A stretch of DNA of 41,421 nt from Ruminococcaceae bacterium UBA3451. Its GTDB lineage: Bacteria; Bacillota; Clostridia; Oscillospirales; Acutalibacteraceae. The stretch spans positions 115,419-156,839 of the forward strand of contig DFRY01000043.1 of NCBI GenBank assembly GCA_002378845.1. Direction: 5' to 3'. Of this stretch, positions 8,754-16,524 are shown in pieces. The translations under genes were made by a program, and so were the position numbers. Every line of letters begins with the position of its first letter. Position 1 is the first letter of the stretch. The notes beneath the pieces are model-generated. The model was not told the origin of the DNA. It did no database searches and worked only from the letters and a program-made list of their open reading frames with translations.

Positions 8754-8834
8754 CGGCCGGGCCACACCGACGGGAACACCGGATGGGTTTTTTACCCTTC
8801 CAGAGAAACCAACATCGCTTGAAAGGCCCGACCG
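8754..8834 (-). other. Large intergenic RNA fold between binding-protein and permease genes
   Basis: On the minus strand, CGGTCGGGCC (8825–8834) pairs with GGCCCGGCCG (8754–8763) over 10 bp with one G·T. The enclosed 61 bases contain a second hairpin, GGA-GGGT/ACCC-TCC (8781–8801). There is no T tract. Such elements commonly protect the upstream mRNA, giving more binding protein than permease; a regulatory RNA is an alternative. Confidence 0.55.
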
Positions 8835-8848
8835 AAATACTTAATTGC

Positions 8849-10165
8849 TTACTGTTTTCCTATGTTCTCCTTATGTGCCTTGATGAACGCGTCAACATCA
8901 GCATTCGGAAGAAGAAGGGACTGTGCCTGCTCCAGATGGATGCTGGCCGGATTGTCTTCCAGAATGGTATCCCAGGTAAGAACACCGTTTGTGGAAGCAT
9001 TGTAAAGATCGAGCGTGCTCTTAAAGGTCTTAGTCAGCTTGCTCACTACTTCATAAGTATTCCAGGTGGAGTAACCGGAACCGAGTTCCATTGCCTGGGT
9101 GCCCATTGCGCGGGTAATATAAACTGCAAAATCAGCTGCTTCCTTCGGGTTCTTCGTACCCTTGTTTACGAAGAAGGAGCTGTTGCTGCCGCCGCTGTAA
9201 TCCGTCGGGTCGGAAGAAGTGCTTGTTACCGGGAATTTCACTACGGTTACATGATCTTTAATGCCGCTGGGGTCGTTTTCAATGGTGCCGCAGAACCAGC
9301 TGCCGTTGTAACGCATGGCCGCTTTGCCGTTGAAGAATTTCGCGTCGGCTGCGGAAGAATCATCTTCCAGCGGGTTTTTGCCGAGAACGCCTTTTTTGCT
9401 GAGTTCTACCATTTTTTCCGCTGCGGTACGGAACCCGTTGTCATCGAACGGCTCCATGCCGAGCAGCACGTCGTTAACTTTTTTCGCGCCGACTTCATTC
9501 ATTGCAAGCGCTTCGTAAAGGGAACCGGCAAGCCAGCCCTCTTTTGCACCCAGTGCAAGCGGTGTAACGCCGTCCAGCTTGGAAATTTTTTCAGATGCTT
9601 CAAGAAGTTCGTTATAGTTGGTCGGAATTTTTGCGCCGGCCTTCTCAAATACTTCATTGTTGCAGTACAGCAGCATCATGAACGAGTTCATCGGAAGTCC
9701 GTAAAGCTTTCCGTCGTATTCAAAGCACTGCGTGGTGCCCTTCTTAATTTCCGCTTTTACGGAATCGGAAACATATTCGTCAATCGGCAGAAGCTTGTCT
9801 GCTTTCAGCAGCTTCTGAATACGGCCGGGGGCCCAATAAACAAACACGTCCACATTTTTTGCGCTTCCCGCAAATTCAGTGGCAATTTTCGTTTTATAGG
9901 AGGAGTCCTCCAAACCGTGCAGTGAAATTTTTACATTGGGATGATCCTTCTCATACTGCTCGACCGCGCTGGCGAAAGCAGCTGTTTGGGGATCGTTTGC
10001 AGCAACCCATTCATGCCATACGTTTAAGGTGACGGGTTCCTGCTGGGATGCGGTTCCGGAAGCTGCGGATGAATCGCCGCCCTTGGAACATGCCGCAAAG
10101 GAGGCCATCATTGCCACTGCAAGAACAGCGCTGAGTCCTCTTTTCCAAAGATGCTTCATTTTCAT
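8849..10165 (-). CDS. Sugar ABC transporter substrate-binding lipoprotein
   Basis: A 438-residue extracellular solute-binding protein (family 1, CUT1 importers). It has a basic N-terminus (MKMKHLWKRG), a hydrophobic stretch and the lipobox-like FAAC at about 23–26. A Ser/Ala/Gly-rich linker (SKGGDSSAASGTAS) follows before the binding fold begins (PVTLNVWHEWV). Phe instead of Leu at lipobox -3 is slightly unusual. The start could be either of two ATGs six bases apart (10165 or 10159), both served by GGAGAGGAA. The gene has its own promoter (10216–10244), so it can be expressed above the two-component genes upstream. It delivers the sugar to the permeases downstream. Confidence 0.94.
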   Translation of the reverse strand: MKMKHLWKRGLSAVLAVAMMASFAACSKGGDSSAASGTASQQEPVTLNVWHEWVAANDPQTAAFASAVEQYEKDHPNVKISLHGLEDSSYKTKIATEFAGSAKNVDVFVYWAPGRIQKLLKADKLLPIDEYVSDSVKAEIKKGTTQCFEYDGKLYGLPMNSFMMLLYCNNEVFEKAGAKIPTNYNELLEASEKISKLDGVTPLALGAKEGWLAGSLYEALAMNEVGAKKVNDVLLGMEPFDDNGFRTAAEKMVELSKKGVLGKNPLEDDSSAADAKFFNGKAAMRYNGSWFCGTIENDPSGIKDHVTVVKFPVTSTSSDPTDYSGGSNSSFFVNKGTKNPKEAADFAVYITRAMGTQAMELGSGYSTWNTYEVVSKLTKTFKSTLDLYNASTNGVLTWDTILEDNPASIHLEQAQSLLLPNADVDAFIKAHKENIGKQ

Positions 10166-10215
10166 TTCCTCTCCACTTCTTTCAAAAAAATTGGGTTAAG
10201 TTCTTTGCCTTGTTC

Positions 10216-10244
10216 ATTGTATCTGTTTTGCAAGGGAGGGACAA
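10216..10244 (-). promoter_or_regulatory. Promoter of the binding-protein gene
   Basis: TTGTCC (10239–10244) and TACAAT (10216–10221) are separated by 17 bases on the minus strand. The -35 is weak and a perfect palindrome lies directly upstream (10246–10257), as expected for an activator-dependent promoter, probably activated by the adjacent YesN-type regulator. Confidence 0.65.
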
Positions 10245-10245
10245 T

Positions 10246-10258
10246 TCAAAATTTTGAC
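10246..10258 (-). promoter_or_regulatory. Putative regulator site GTCAAAATTTTGA
   Basis: On the minus strand GTCAAAATTTTGA contains the perfect 12-bp palindrome TCAAAATTTTGA and sits one base upstream of the -35. A 12/13 match in the same orientation, GTCACAATTTTGA, lies upstream of the GH1 promoter (15076–15088). It is a candidate site for the YesN-type response regulator. Confidence 0.45.
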
Positions 10259-10268
10259 TCAAACCGTC

Positions 10269-11795
10269 TTAATTTTTACCGATGAACTGATTTACGGTCA
10301 TTCCCATGTATTTTTTAAAGCACTGCCCAAAATAATGCGCATCCGGAATACCAACCTTTTCCGCAATTTCATACATTTTCAAGTCGGTCGTGTGAAGCAG
10401 TTTAATACTGTTTTCAATTCTTCGGCGCATAATGTATTCTGTCATCGTTTCGTTCTGCACCTGCTTAAAGGAGCGGCTAAGGTAGCTTTCGTTTACATAC
10501 AGGGCGGCGGCGGCGGTTTTCAGCGATAACTTCGGCATACTTAAATTGTTTTCAAGATATTCGACACACCGGCAAATCAGCGTATTTGCCGTGCGGGAGG
10601 AAGCTCCTTCCGCGTACTCCAGGGCAGCGGTCAAAAACGGGTAAAAAGCGGCGCAGAACTCATCGAGCGAGCTCGCCCGGGAAACCTGCCCGTAAATATC
10701 TTCCTCCTGCACGTCGGAAACCTGGCACCCCAGCGCACGCAGCGCAAGCGAAGTGTGGTGCAGCAGTACCGTTCCGACGGTATGAAGCTGGTCCACGCTG
10801 GCGATTCCGGTTTCATTATAATGGGCGATATACCCGTCCACGAACGCCACCGCACGTTCTTTTAAACCGTTTTTTACCGCAAATTCATAATCGGGAAAAT
10901 CGGCAAGATAATCGGTTTCCCGGGCAATTTCCAGCTGCTCGTACGTTTCGTAGGCAATTACGGTATTATTGCCGAGCAAAATAGAGCCGAGCAGCGCTTT
11001 GGACGCTTCGTCGAAGCACTGGCGCGCCCCGTCAAGTCCCTTGTGAACTTTACTGACTGTGACCGTGACCGGCACCTGCAGCCGGTCAAATAGGGTGGAT
11101 TGTATTCTCCTCGGCGTATCCTCCTGCCACGGCACTTTTGCCAGAAGAACACAGGTGTTGTCCCGTTCCCGGAACAGGATGCGACCCGCCGATTCCGGCA
11201 CGGCGCGCGCCACCTCGCCCAGAAAACCGTCCCCCTCCGCGTGTTCCGCACGTATTACACAGCAAATTAAATTGTCGTCGAAAATGTCGGGCAAGCCGCA
11301 CTGCTGCAGCGCTTCTTTCCGTTCCTCCGCGCTGACGCGGCCGGAAACAATCCGCCTGCACAACTGGTTTGCCATTAAGGAAAGGCTTTCGTCCAGCCTT
11401 TGCTGAAGCGCGTGTTCCCGGCTCAGCTCTTCCTTCAGCCGCGCGGAGACCTTTTCCAGCTCCTCTACGCAAATCGGCTTCAGCAGAAAATCTTTTACCC
11501 CCAGCCGGATCGCCGTCTGAGCGTACTCAAAATCCTGATACCCCGTAATAATGACGATTTTTGCCTGGGGGTCTTCGCCGCGGATTTGTTCGCTCAGCTC
11601 CAGTCCGTCCATGTCCGGCATATTGATGTCTGTAAAGACAATATCCGGCTGCTTTTCACGGAAAAGGGCCAATGCTTCCTGAGCATTGGCCGCTTCCCCT
11701 ATAATTTGGAACCCGTTTTTTCCCCAGTCAAAACTTTTCCGAATCAATACGCGTTCCAGCCGTTCATCATCCACAATCAAGATTCGTATCGGCAT
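10269..11795 (-). CDS. Response regulator with AraC-type DNA-binding domain (YesN-like)
   Basis: A 508-residue cytoplasmic transcription factor. The receiver domain (1–120) has DDERLER, the phospho-acceptor Asp in VFTDINMPDMDG (about 56) and the Lys in LLKPI (about 105). A middle region of about 270 residues has no recognised domain. The C-terminal about 100 residues are an AraC double helix-turn-helix (YVNESYLSRSFKQV; EIAEKVGIPDAHYFGQCFKKYMGMTVNQF). The ATG at 11795 follows GAGGAG; the longer frame to 11825 was rejected. It lies 30 bases behind the YesM-type kinase gene and directly before the binding-protein promoter, so it is expected to activate sugar uptake. Confidence 0.95.
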   Translation of the reverse strand: MPIRILIVDDERLERVLIRKSFDWGKNGFQIIGEAANAQEALALFREKQPDIVFTDINMPDMDGLELSEQIRGEDPQAKIVIITGYQDFEYAQTAIRLGVKDFLLKPICVEELEKVSARLKEELSREHALQQRLDESLSLMANQLCRRIVSGRVSAEERKEALQQCGLPDIFDDNLICCVIRAEHAEGDGFLGEVARAVPESAGRILFRERDNTCVLLAKVPWQEDTPRRIQSTLFDRLQVPVTVTVSKVHKGLDGARQCFDEASKALLGSILLGNNTVIAYETYEQLEIARETDYLADFPDYEFAVKNGLKERAVAFVDGYIAHYNETGIASVDQLHTVGTVLLHHTSLALRALGCQVSDVQEEDIYGQVSRASSLDEFCAAFYPFLTAALEYAEGASSRTANTLICRCVEYLENNLSMPKLSLKTAAAALYVNESYLSRSFKQVQNETMTEYIMRRRIENSIKLLHTTDLKMYEIAEKVGIPDAHYFGQCFKKYMGMTVNQFIGKN

Positions 11796-11825
11796 TTGAA
11801 TCACTCCTCTTCCTATCGCCCGCAA

Positions 11826-13595
11826 CTAATTTTTCGAACGTTTTAATATACGGATTATAATTTCCGTACCTTCCCCTTCTTTGCTGCGAATTTCAACAGG
11901 GTCTTTCAAATCGTAAAACAGTGAAATTCGCTGAATCAGACTGTATATTCCAAAGCCACCGCGTTTTTGGATTTTATGCGCGTAAATTTCATCGATTTTA
12001 TTCTGGCTCATTCCGGAACCGTTATCCTTTACGGAGAAAACCAGAATCCCGCTTTCTTCGCCGCGGCAGGTTATTCGGATGGTTCCCCCGTCTTTTTTGC
12101 CGCGAATCCCGTGCTGCACGGCATTTTCCACACAGGGCTGAAGAATCAGTTTCAGCACCGGTTCCTCCCATAAATCCTGCTGAATGTCATATTCCATATG
12201 AATACGGTTGTCATAACGGATGTTCAGAATGGTGGTGTAGTTTTTAATGCAGTTAATCTCTTCCCGAAGCGGAATCAGGTCGTTCCCGTTGCTCAGGCTG
12301 GTGCGATAAAAATTACCCAGCGCCTGCGTAATCTGAAAGGTGGCGGCGCTGTTCTGTTCCAGAGCAAGCGCGCTGATGGCGTCCAGCGTATTGTAAAGAA
12401 AATGCGGATGAATCTGTGCCTGAATCAGCTCGACTTCGTTTTTAATAATAATCCGTTCTTCTTCGTGCACCTTGTCAATCAGTTCTTCAATCGAATGCTG
12501 CATGCTGTTGTAGGCCACCTTTATTTCCGTAATCTCGTCGCGGCGCCCTTCCTCCACCTGCATGGGGCGAATCGCGCCGCCCCGCTGCCCGCGGATATGC
12601 GTTTGTATGCCCTGCAAAGGCTTGACCAGCACCAGCGTAATATACACGCCGCACAGCAGCAGAAAAACCATATCGGCCACGACCAGAAAAATGGAGTTGC
12701 GGGCGACGGTTTCCCAGTTTGCGTCCACCTTGGGCACCTGCCCGACAATGCGCCACCCATCGACTTTTGACGGTATTCCGGCAATAATCCGGTTTTTTCC
12801 CTGCTCGTTTTTCACGGTATGAATTTCGTCGTCCGAAGAAAGCTCCAGTAATTTCGCGTCGGAAAATTCCGTGCTGTTAACCGGGCGAAATAGAACTTTT
12901 TTCCCGTCCGAAACATAAAACTGCGCGTCTGTGCCGCCTACCGCTTCATCAAAAATCCTGCGTACGGAGTTTTCATCAATATTGATAATCAGAATTCCCA
13001 ACCCTCTGTAATCCAGCCGGTCTTTTACCACACGGATAATGGAAAGAATCCGATTTTTCGGGGAAGGACTTTTCACCACGTTCGCGTCCATTACAAACAG
13101 AAAGTCGCCGTCGCGCTTTACCGCTTCCTGATACCACGGCTGCTCGGTTGCAAGGATGCTTTCCTTCGGTTCCACGGTATTTCGTTTGCAGTCGTAAGTC
13201 ATTCCAAAATTATCGCACAGGGTTACGGAACAAATGCTGTCGTCTGAAAGCATTAAATTAATCAAACTGTCTGTAATCAGGCTGCGCGCTTCCACGTCCG
13301 GGTGGTCCGGCCCCGACCGGCGCAGAAGGTTTTGCACGCTTTGATTGAGAAAAAGCATATTAGAGGCTTCCTCCACATGGTCAATCATCAGGGAAAGGTT
13401 TCCGTCCAGTGCGGTAAGCAGCTGGACGGTCGACTTTTCCTCTTGATTTTCCATTTGGGTTCGGTTTACAAAATAGGTTGCAAGAAAGGTCATGAAAGTA
13501 GAAAAGAGCGCAACCAGAGCAAAAACCAACATCATTTTGCGCCGGATCGTCATACCCCGGAACGGGGAAAAGCGTTTTGCCATTTTTACAGTCAT
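11826..13595 (-). CDS. Sensor histidine kinase (YesM-like)
   Basis: A 589-residue membrane kinase. A first membrane helix lies at about 20–42 and a long extracellular sensor (about 43–300, probably a Cache-type fold) follows. A second helix lies at about 300–322, then a HAMP-like linker. The His_kinase domain has QIHPHFLYNTLDAI (phospho-His in HPHF) and an ATPase domain with QPCVENAVQHGI (N box) and VKDNGSGM (G box). All expected catalytic motifs are present. The first ATG was kept because GGGAGG lies close upstream; an ATG four codons later is possible. It follows the GH1 gene by 16 bases, so glycosidase, kinase and regulator form one transcript. It probably senses the sugar, directly or via the binding protein. 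Confidence 0.94.
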   Translation of the reverse strand: MTVKMAKRFSPFRGMTIRRKMMLVFALVALFSTFMTFLATYFVNRTQMENQEEKSTVQLLTALDGNLSLMIDHVEEASNMLFLNQSVQNLLRRSGPDHPDVEARSLITDSLINLMLSDDSICSVTLCDNFGMTYDCKRNTVEPKESILATEQPWYQEAVKRDGDFLFVMDANVVKSPSPKNRILSIIRVVKDRLDYRGLGILIINIDENSVRRIFDEAVGGTDAQFYVSDGKKVLFRPVNSTEFSDAKLLELSSDDEIHTVKNEQGKNRIIAGIPSKVDGWRIVGQVPKVDANWETVARNSIFLVVADMVFLLLCGVYITLVLVKPLQGIQTHIRGQRGGAIRPMQVEEGRRDEITEIKVAYNSMQHSIEELIDKVHEEERIIIKNEVELIQAQIHPHFLYNTLDAISALALEQNSAATFQITQALGNFYRTSLSNGNDLIPLREEINCIKNYTTILNIRYDNRIHMEYDIQQDLWEEPVLKLILQPCVENAVQHGIRGKKDGGTIRITCRGEESGILVFSVKDNGSGMSQNKIDEIYAHKIQKRGGFGIYSLIQRISLFYDLKDPVEIRSKEGEGTEIIIRILKRSKN

Positions 13596-13611
13596 TCCCT
13601 CCCGTATTGTA

Positions 13612-14961
13612 TTATTCCGCTGTTATCTTTCCCGTTTTCTTTGCTTCGGCAATGCTTTTTTGGTAAAGACGGTAGCTGTCCTTGGGGATTCGTGCCAACG
13701 TCTTGAAGTCAATATAAATAATGCCGAACCGTTTGGAATAACCGTGGTTCCATTCCAGGTTGTCCATCAGCGACCATACATAATAGCCCGCCACGTTCAG
13801 CCCACGGTCATTTGCTTTGGAAACCGCGTCCAAATGCTCCGCCAAATATTTGCAGCGTTTTTCATCATGAACGGTTCCGTCCACCACTTCATCGTTCCAT
13901 GCGGAGCCGTTTTCGGTAATGTAAACGGGAATATCGGTGTAATCTTTGCGAATTCGCTCAATCAGTTCCACCAGGCTGTCCGGGGTAATGTCCCACTCCA
14001 TAGCGGTTTTCTCTTTTGCGGAATAGCCGTTTCCGGTCAGGTACGTCGCCGCGCCGCGGTAGCGGATTACGCTGCTTGAATAATAATTGACGCCGAGGAA
14101 ATCAATGGGAGCTGACATTGCCTTTAAATCTCCGTCGTGAATAAAGTCAAAATCCGTTCCGCACCGCGCCGCAAACAGCGTTGTTAAATCGTCCGGGTAG
14201 CAGCCGCGGAACACCGGGTCAAGGAACCAGCGGTTTACGTAGCCGTCCGACAGTTTGACCGCAAGGCGGTCTGCAAAGTTGTCTTTCTCCGGGTACTGCA
14301 CGCCAAGGTTCAGTGTAATTCCGATTTTCTGTTTACCGCCCATTTTCCGGTACAGCTGTACGGCTTTGCCGTGAGACAGAAGAATATGGTGCGCGGCACG
14401 CAGTCCCTTTTCCGTCGTGGCAATTCCGGGCGCGCCGTCACCGGTCTGGTAAGCAAGGAACGAAGCGCAAAACGGCTCGTTATGGGTAATCCATAACGCG
14501 ACTTCGCTGTCAAGCTCTTCAAAACATTTTGCAGCAAATTCCAAATACCAATCAACGCAGTTACGGTTCATCCAGCCGCCTTCGTCCTGCGCCCACTGCG
14601 GAAGATCCCAATGGTACACCGTAACGGCCGCAGTAATACCGGCATCCTTCAGTTCTTTCAGAAGGTTGCGGTAAAACTGCATTCCTTCGTCGTTATATTT
14701 CCCCTTTTGCGGGAAAATACGGGGCCAGGAAATGGAAAACCGATAGCTGTCCAGCCCCAGCTCCTTCATCAGCTTCACGTCCTCCGGGTAACGGTGGTAA
14801 TGGTCACAGGCCACATCGGCACTGTCCCCGTTGGTTACTCTGCCGGGAATCAGGTACTCGCCGTCCCAAATAGACGGGGTTCTTCCTCCCTCTTTTGTCG
14901 CGCCCTCCACCTGAAAAGCGGCGGTTGCCGCTCCGAAAATAAAGTCCTTGGAAAATCCCAT
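13612..14961 (-). CDS. Beta-glucosidase-type glycoside hydrolase family 1
   Basis: A 449-residue retaining beta-glycosidase with the usual GH1 length. It opens with FSKDFIFGAATAAFQVEGA. The acid/base glutamate is in THNEPFCASF (near 165) and the nucleophile glutamate is in YITENGSAWND (near 355). NYYSSSVIRY and WSLMDNLEWNHGY, the latter from the aglycone/glycone pocket, are also present. There is no signal peptide and no phospho-beta-glucosidase feature that I can identify, fitting hydrolysis of sugars imported by the ABC system. The ATG at 14961 follows AGGCGG; the upstream frame was rejected. The gene has a promoter at 15009–15037 and leads the GH1–kinase–regulator transcript, an unusual order in which a catabolic gene drives its own regulators. 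Confidence 0.95.
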   Translation of the reverse strand: MGFSKDFIFGAATAAFQVEGATKEGGRTPSIWDGEYLIPGRVTNGDSADVACDHYHRYPEDVKLMKELGLDSYRFSISWPRIFPQKGKYNDEGMQFYRNLLKELKDAGITAAVTVYHWDLPQWAQDEGGWMNRNCVDWYLEFAAKCFEELDSEVALWITHNEPFCASFLAYQTGDGAPGIATTEKGLRAAHHILLSHGKAVQLYRKMGGKQKIGITLNLGVQYPEKDNFADRLAVKLSDGYVNRWFLDPVFRGCYPDDLTTLFAARCGTDFDFIHDGDLKAMSAPIDFLGVNYYSSSVIRYRGAATYLTGNGYSAKEKTAMEWDITPDSLVELIERIRKDYTDIPVYITENGSAWNDEVVDGTVHDEKRCKYLAEHLDAVSKANDRGLNVAGYYVWSLMDNLEWNHGYSKRFGIIYIDFKTLARIPKDSYRLYQKSIAEAKKTGKITAE

Positions 14962-15008
14962 ACTATAATCCGCCTTTCTTTCATCCATGCCTGTTTGAAT
15001 TTGGCTAC

Positions 15009-15037
15009 ATTATATCATTGCGAATTTCCGAGCGCAA
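15009..15037 (-). promoter_or_regulatory. Promoter of the GH1–two-component operon
   Basis: TTGCGC (15032–15037) and a perfect TATAAT (15009–15014, preceded by TGA) are 17 bases apart on the minus strand. The GTCACAATTTTGA motif lies about 38 bases upstream. A CcpA-like half-palindrome, ACCGCTTCGGT, is also upstream, but the match to the cre consensus is poor. Confidence 0.75.
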
Positions 15038-15075
15038 TTTGGTAGAGAAAGCAGCCAATATTTTTACCGAAGCGG

Positions 15076-15088
15076 TCAAAATTGTGAC
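15076..15088 (-). promoter_or_regulatory. Putative regulator site GTCACAATTTTGA
   Basis: A 12/13 match to the motif adjoining the binding-protein promoter, in the same orientation. The surrounding GGTCA...TGACC arms make it an inverted repeat. It sits upstream of the GH1 promoter, so the two-component regulator may act on its own operon. Confidence 0.4.
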
Positions 15089-15145
15089 CTTTCTCCGCCC
15101 TGCATTGCAGTACTCCGCCCGGAAAACGCCTTTCCGGTACCCCTT

Positions 15146-16360
15146 TTACGGCCTTACCGCGGTTCCGTCGGGGAGCCTGCTGAACATCCAGCTGAAGTCC
15201 ATTTCAACTGCAGGGTACTTGGCCGCCTCTTTCTCAACAAAATCGACTCCGATGCCGGGTTTGTCATTCAGGTAAAGGTATCCGTTGCGCAATTCGGGGC
15301 ACCCGGGGAAAATTTCTTTTTCCGCTTCGCTGAAGCCCGCAAATTCCTGAATGCCAAAATTCGTACAGGAATAATCAAGGTGCATCTGCGCGGCCGCGCC
15401 GATGGGCGAAAGGTCATTTGGGCCGTGCCATGCAGTGCGTACCTGATACGCCTCACAGAAAGCCGCCAGCTTGCGCGCGGGTGTCAGGCCGCCAAGGTCG
15501 CTAACGTGCGCCCGTATAAAATCGATCCATTGGTTTTGCACGGGCAAACGCCACTCATTGGGATTGCAAAATAATTCGCCCATAGCCAGCGGAACCGCTG
15601 TTTGATTGCGAAGCTTTTCAAAGTAAGGAACCTGTTCCGGGGGAAGGCAGTCCTCCAAAAAGAACAATTTATAGGCTTCCAGCTCTTTGGCAAAGGCAAG
15701 CGTGTCAGCCAGCGAAAGGCGCTCATGAACATCGTGAAGAATTTCCAGTTCCCAGCCGACTGTATTGCGCAAATGCTCAAACAGCTGAACCGTACTTCTC
15801 ATGTACGCCTTAGGGGAATAGTACGAACCGGAAGGCGCGTGTTCCGGGTGAACCATCACCTGCATTCCGCCGCTGAAATTGCCGCCGTAGGTACCCATCT
15901 GGCAGCGCACATGGCGGTATCCCTCTTCCAAAAAGCCGCGAACCTTTTCTTCCACCTCTTCCACACATTTTCCGTCTGCATGGCGGTATGCGGCAATGCC
16001 TTCCCGGCATTTTCCGCCGAACAACTCGTAAACCGGCATTCCGGCCAGTTTTCCCTTAATATCCCACAGCGCCTCGTCCACGCCCGACATCGCGTTGTTC
16101 AGCACCGGGCCGTTCCGCCAGTAAGAGCTGCCCATAAGGGACTGCCAAATATCCTCAATATTATGCACGGAGCGCCCCAGCAACATGGGGCGAAGATATT
16201 CCTCTACGGCGGTTACCACTGCTTTGCATCTCCATGTAAAGGTGGCACACCCAACGCCGTATAATTCGGGTTCCGACGTTTCCACCTTTACCACAACAAG
16301 GTTGATTCCCTGCGGGGCGGTCACGAATGTTTTAATGTCGCGGATCGTAATCGGCTTCAT
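15146..16360 (-). CDS. Enolase-superfamily dehydratase, mannonate dehydratase (ManD/RspA) group
   Basis: A 404-residue member of the mandelate racemase/enolase superfamily. It is most like D-mannonate dehydratase ManD/RspA proteins, which turn D-mannonate into 2-keto-3-deoxygluconate. The N-terminal capping domain (1–115) is followed by the barrel. Metal-ligand motifs are ILHDVHERL (Asp 210 by my count), FFLEDCLPPEQ (Glu 236) and MGELFCNP (Glu 262), followed by RTAWHGPNDLSPIG. These spacings fit ManD as I recall it. Some ManD-group proteins have little activity, so the reaction is inferred. The ATG at 16360 follows AGGAGGAATTAAA. It lies between the AraC regulator gene and the GH1 operon and may link mannose-derived acids to central metabolism. 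Confidence 0.85.
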   Translation of the reverse strand: MKPITIRDIKTFVTAPQGINLVVVKVETSEPELYGVGCATFTWRCKAVVTAVEEYLRPMLLGRSVHNIEDIWQSLMGSSYWRNGPVLNNAMSGVDEALWDIKGKLAGMPVYELFGGKCREGIAAYRHADGKCVEEVEEKVRGFLEEGYRHVRCQMGTYGGNFSGGMQVMVHPEHAPSGSYYSPKAYMRSTVQLFEHLRNTVGWELEILHDVHERLSLADTLAFAKELEAYKLFFLEDCLPPEQVPYFEKLRNQTAVPLAMGELFCNPNEWRLPVQNQWIDFIRAHVSDLGGLTPARKLAAFCEAYQVRTAWHGPNDLSPIGAAAQMHLDYSCTNFGIQEFAGFSEAEKEIFPGCPELRNGYLYLNDKPGIGVDFVEKEAAKYPAVEMDFSWMFSRLPDGTAVRP

Positions 16361-16445
16361 TTTAATTCCTCCTGAAACAAATGATTTTGGTTCTTTACGC
16401 AACTAAGTATACGCCCCGGTTCCCGGTGGTTTCTCTCCACTTTCG

Positions 16446-16469
16446 GGATAAAAATCACCATTTTTATCC
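16446..16469. repeat. Perfect inverted repeat upstream of the dehydratase gene
   Basis: Arms GGATAAAAAT and ATTTTTATCC (10 bp each) are separated by CACC. It lies about 85 bases upstream of the dehydratase start and 55 bases past the AraC-gene stop. Its ends with runs of A and T could act as a weak terminator in either direction, or it may be an operator for the adjacent AraC protein. Confidence 0.55.
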
Positions 16470-16485
16470 TGTTTTGCGTGACCGC

Positions 16486-16520
16486 AATCATTTTAAGTTG
16501 GTAAGAAGGCTAAAATGATT
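16486..16520. repeat. Second inverted repeat after the AraC gene
   Basis: Arms AATCATTTTA and TAAAATGATT are a perfect 10-bp match across a 15-base spacer, five bases after the AraC stop codon. There is no T tract on the minus strand beyond the stem, so a normal terminator is doubtful. Confidence 0.45.
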
Positions 16521-16524
16521 TATT

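Noticed and set aside
15055..15080. A CcpA cre site before the GH1 promoter
   Set aside because: ACCGCTTCGGT is palindromic but matches the cre consensus poorly.
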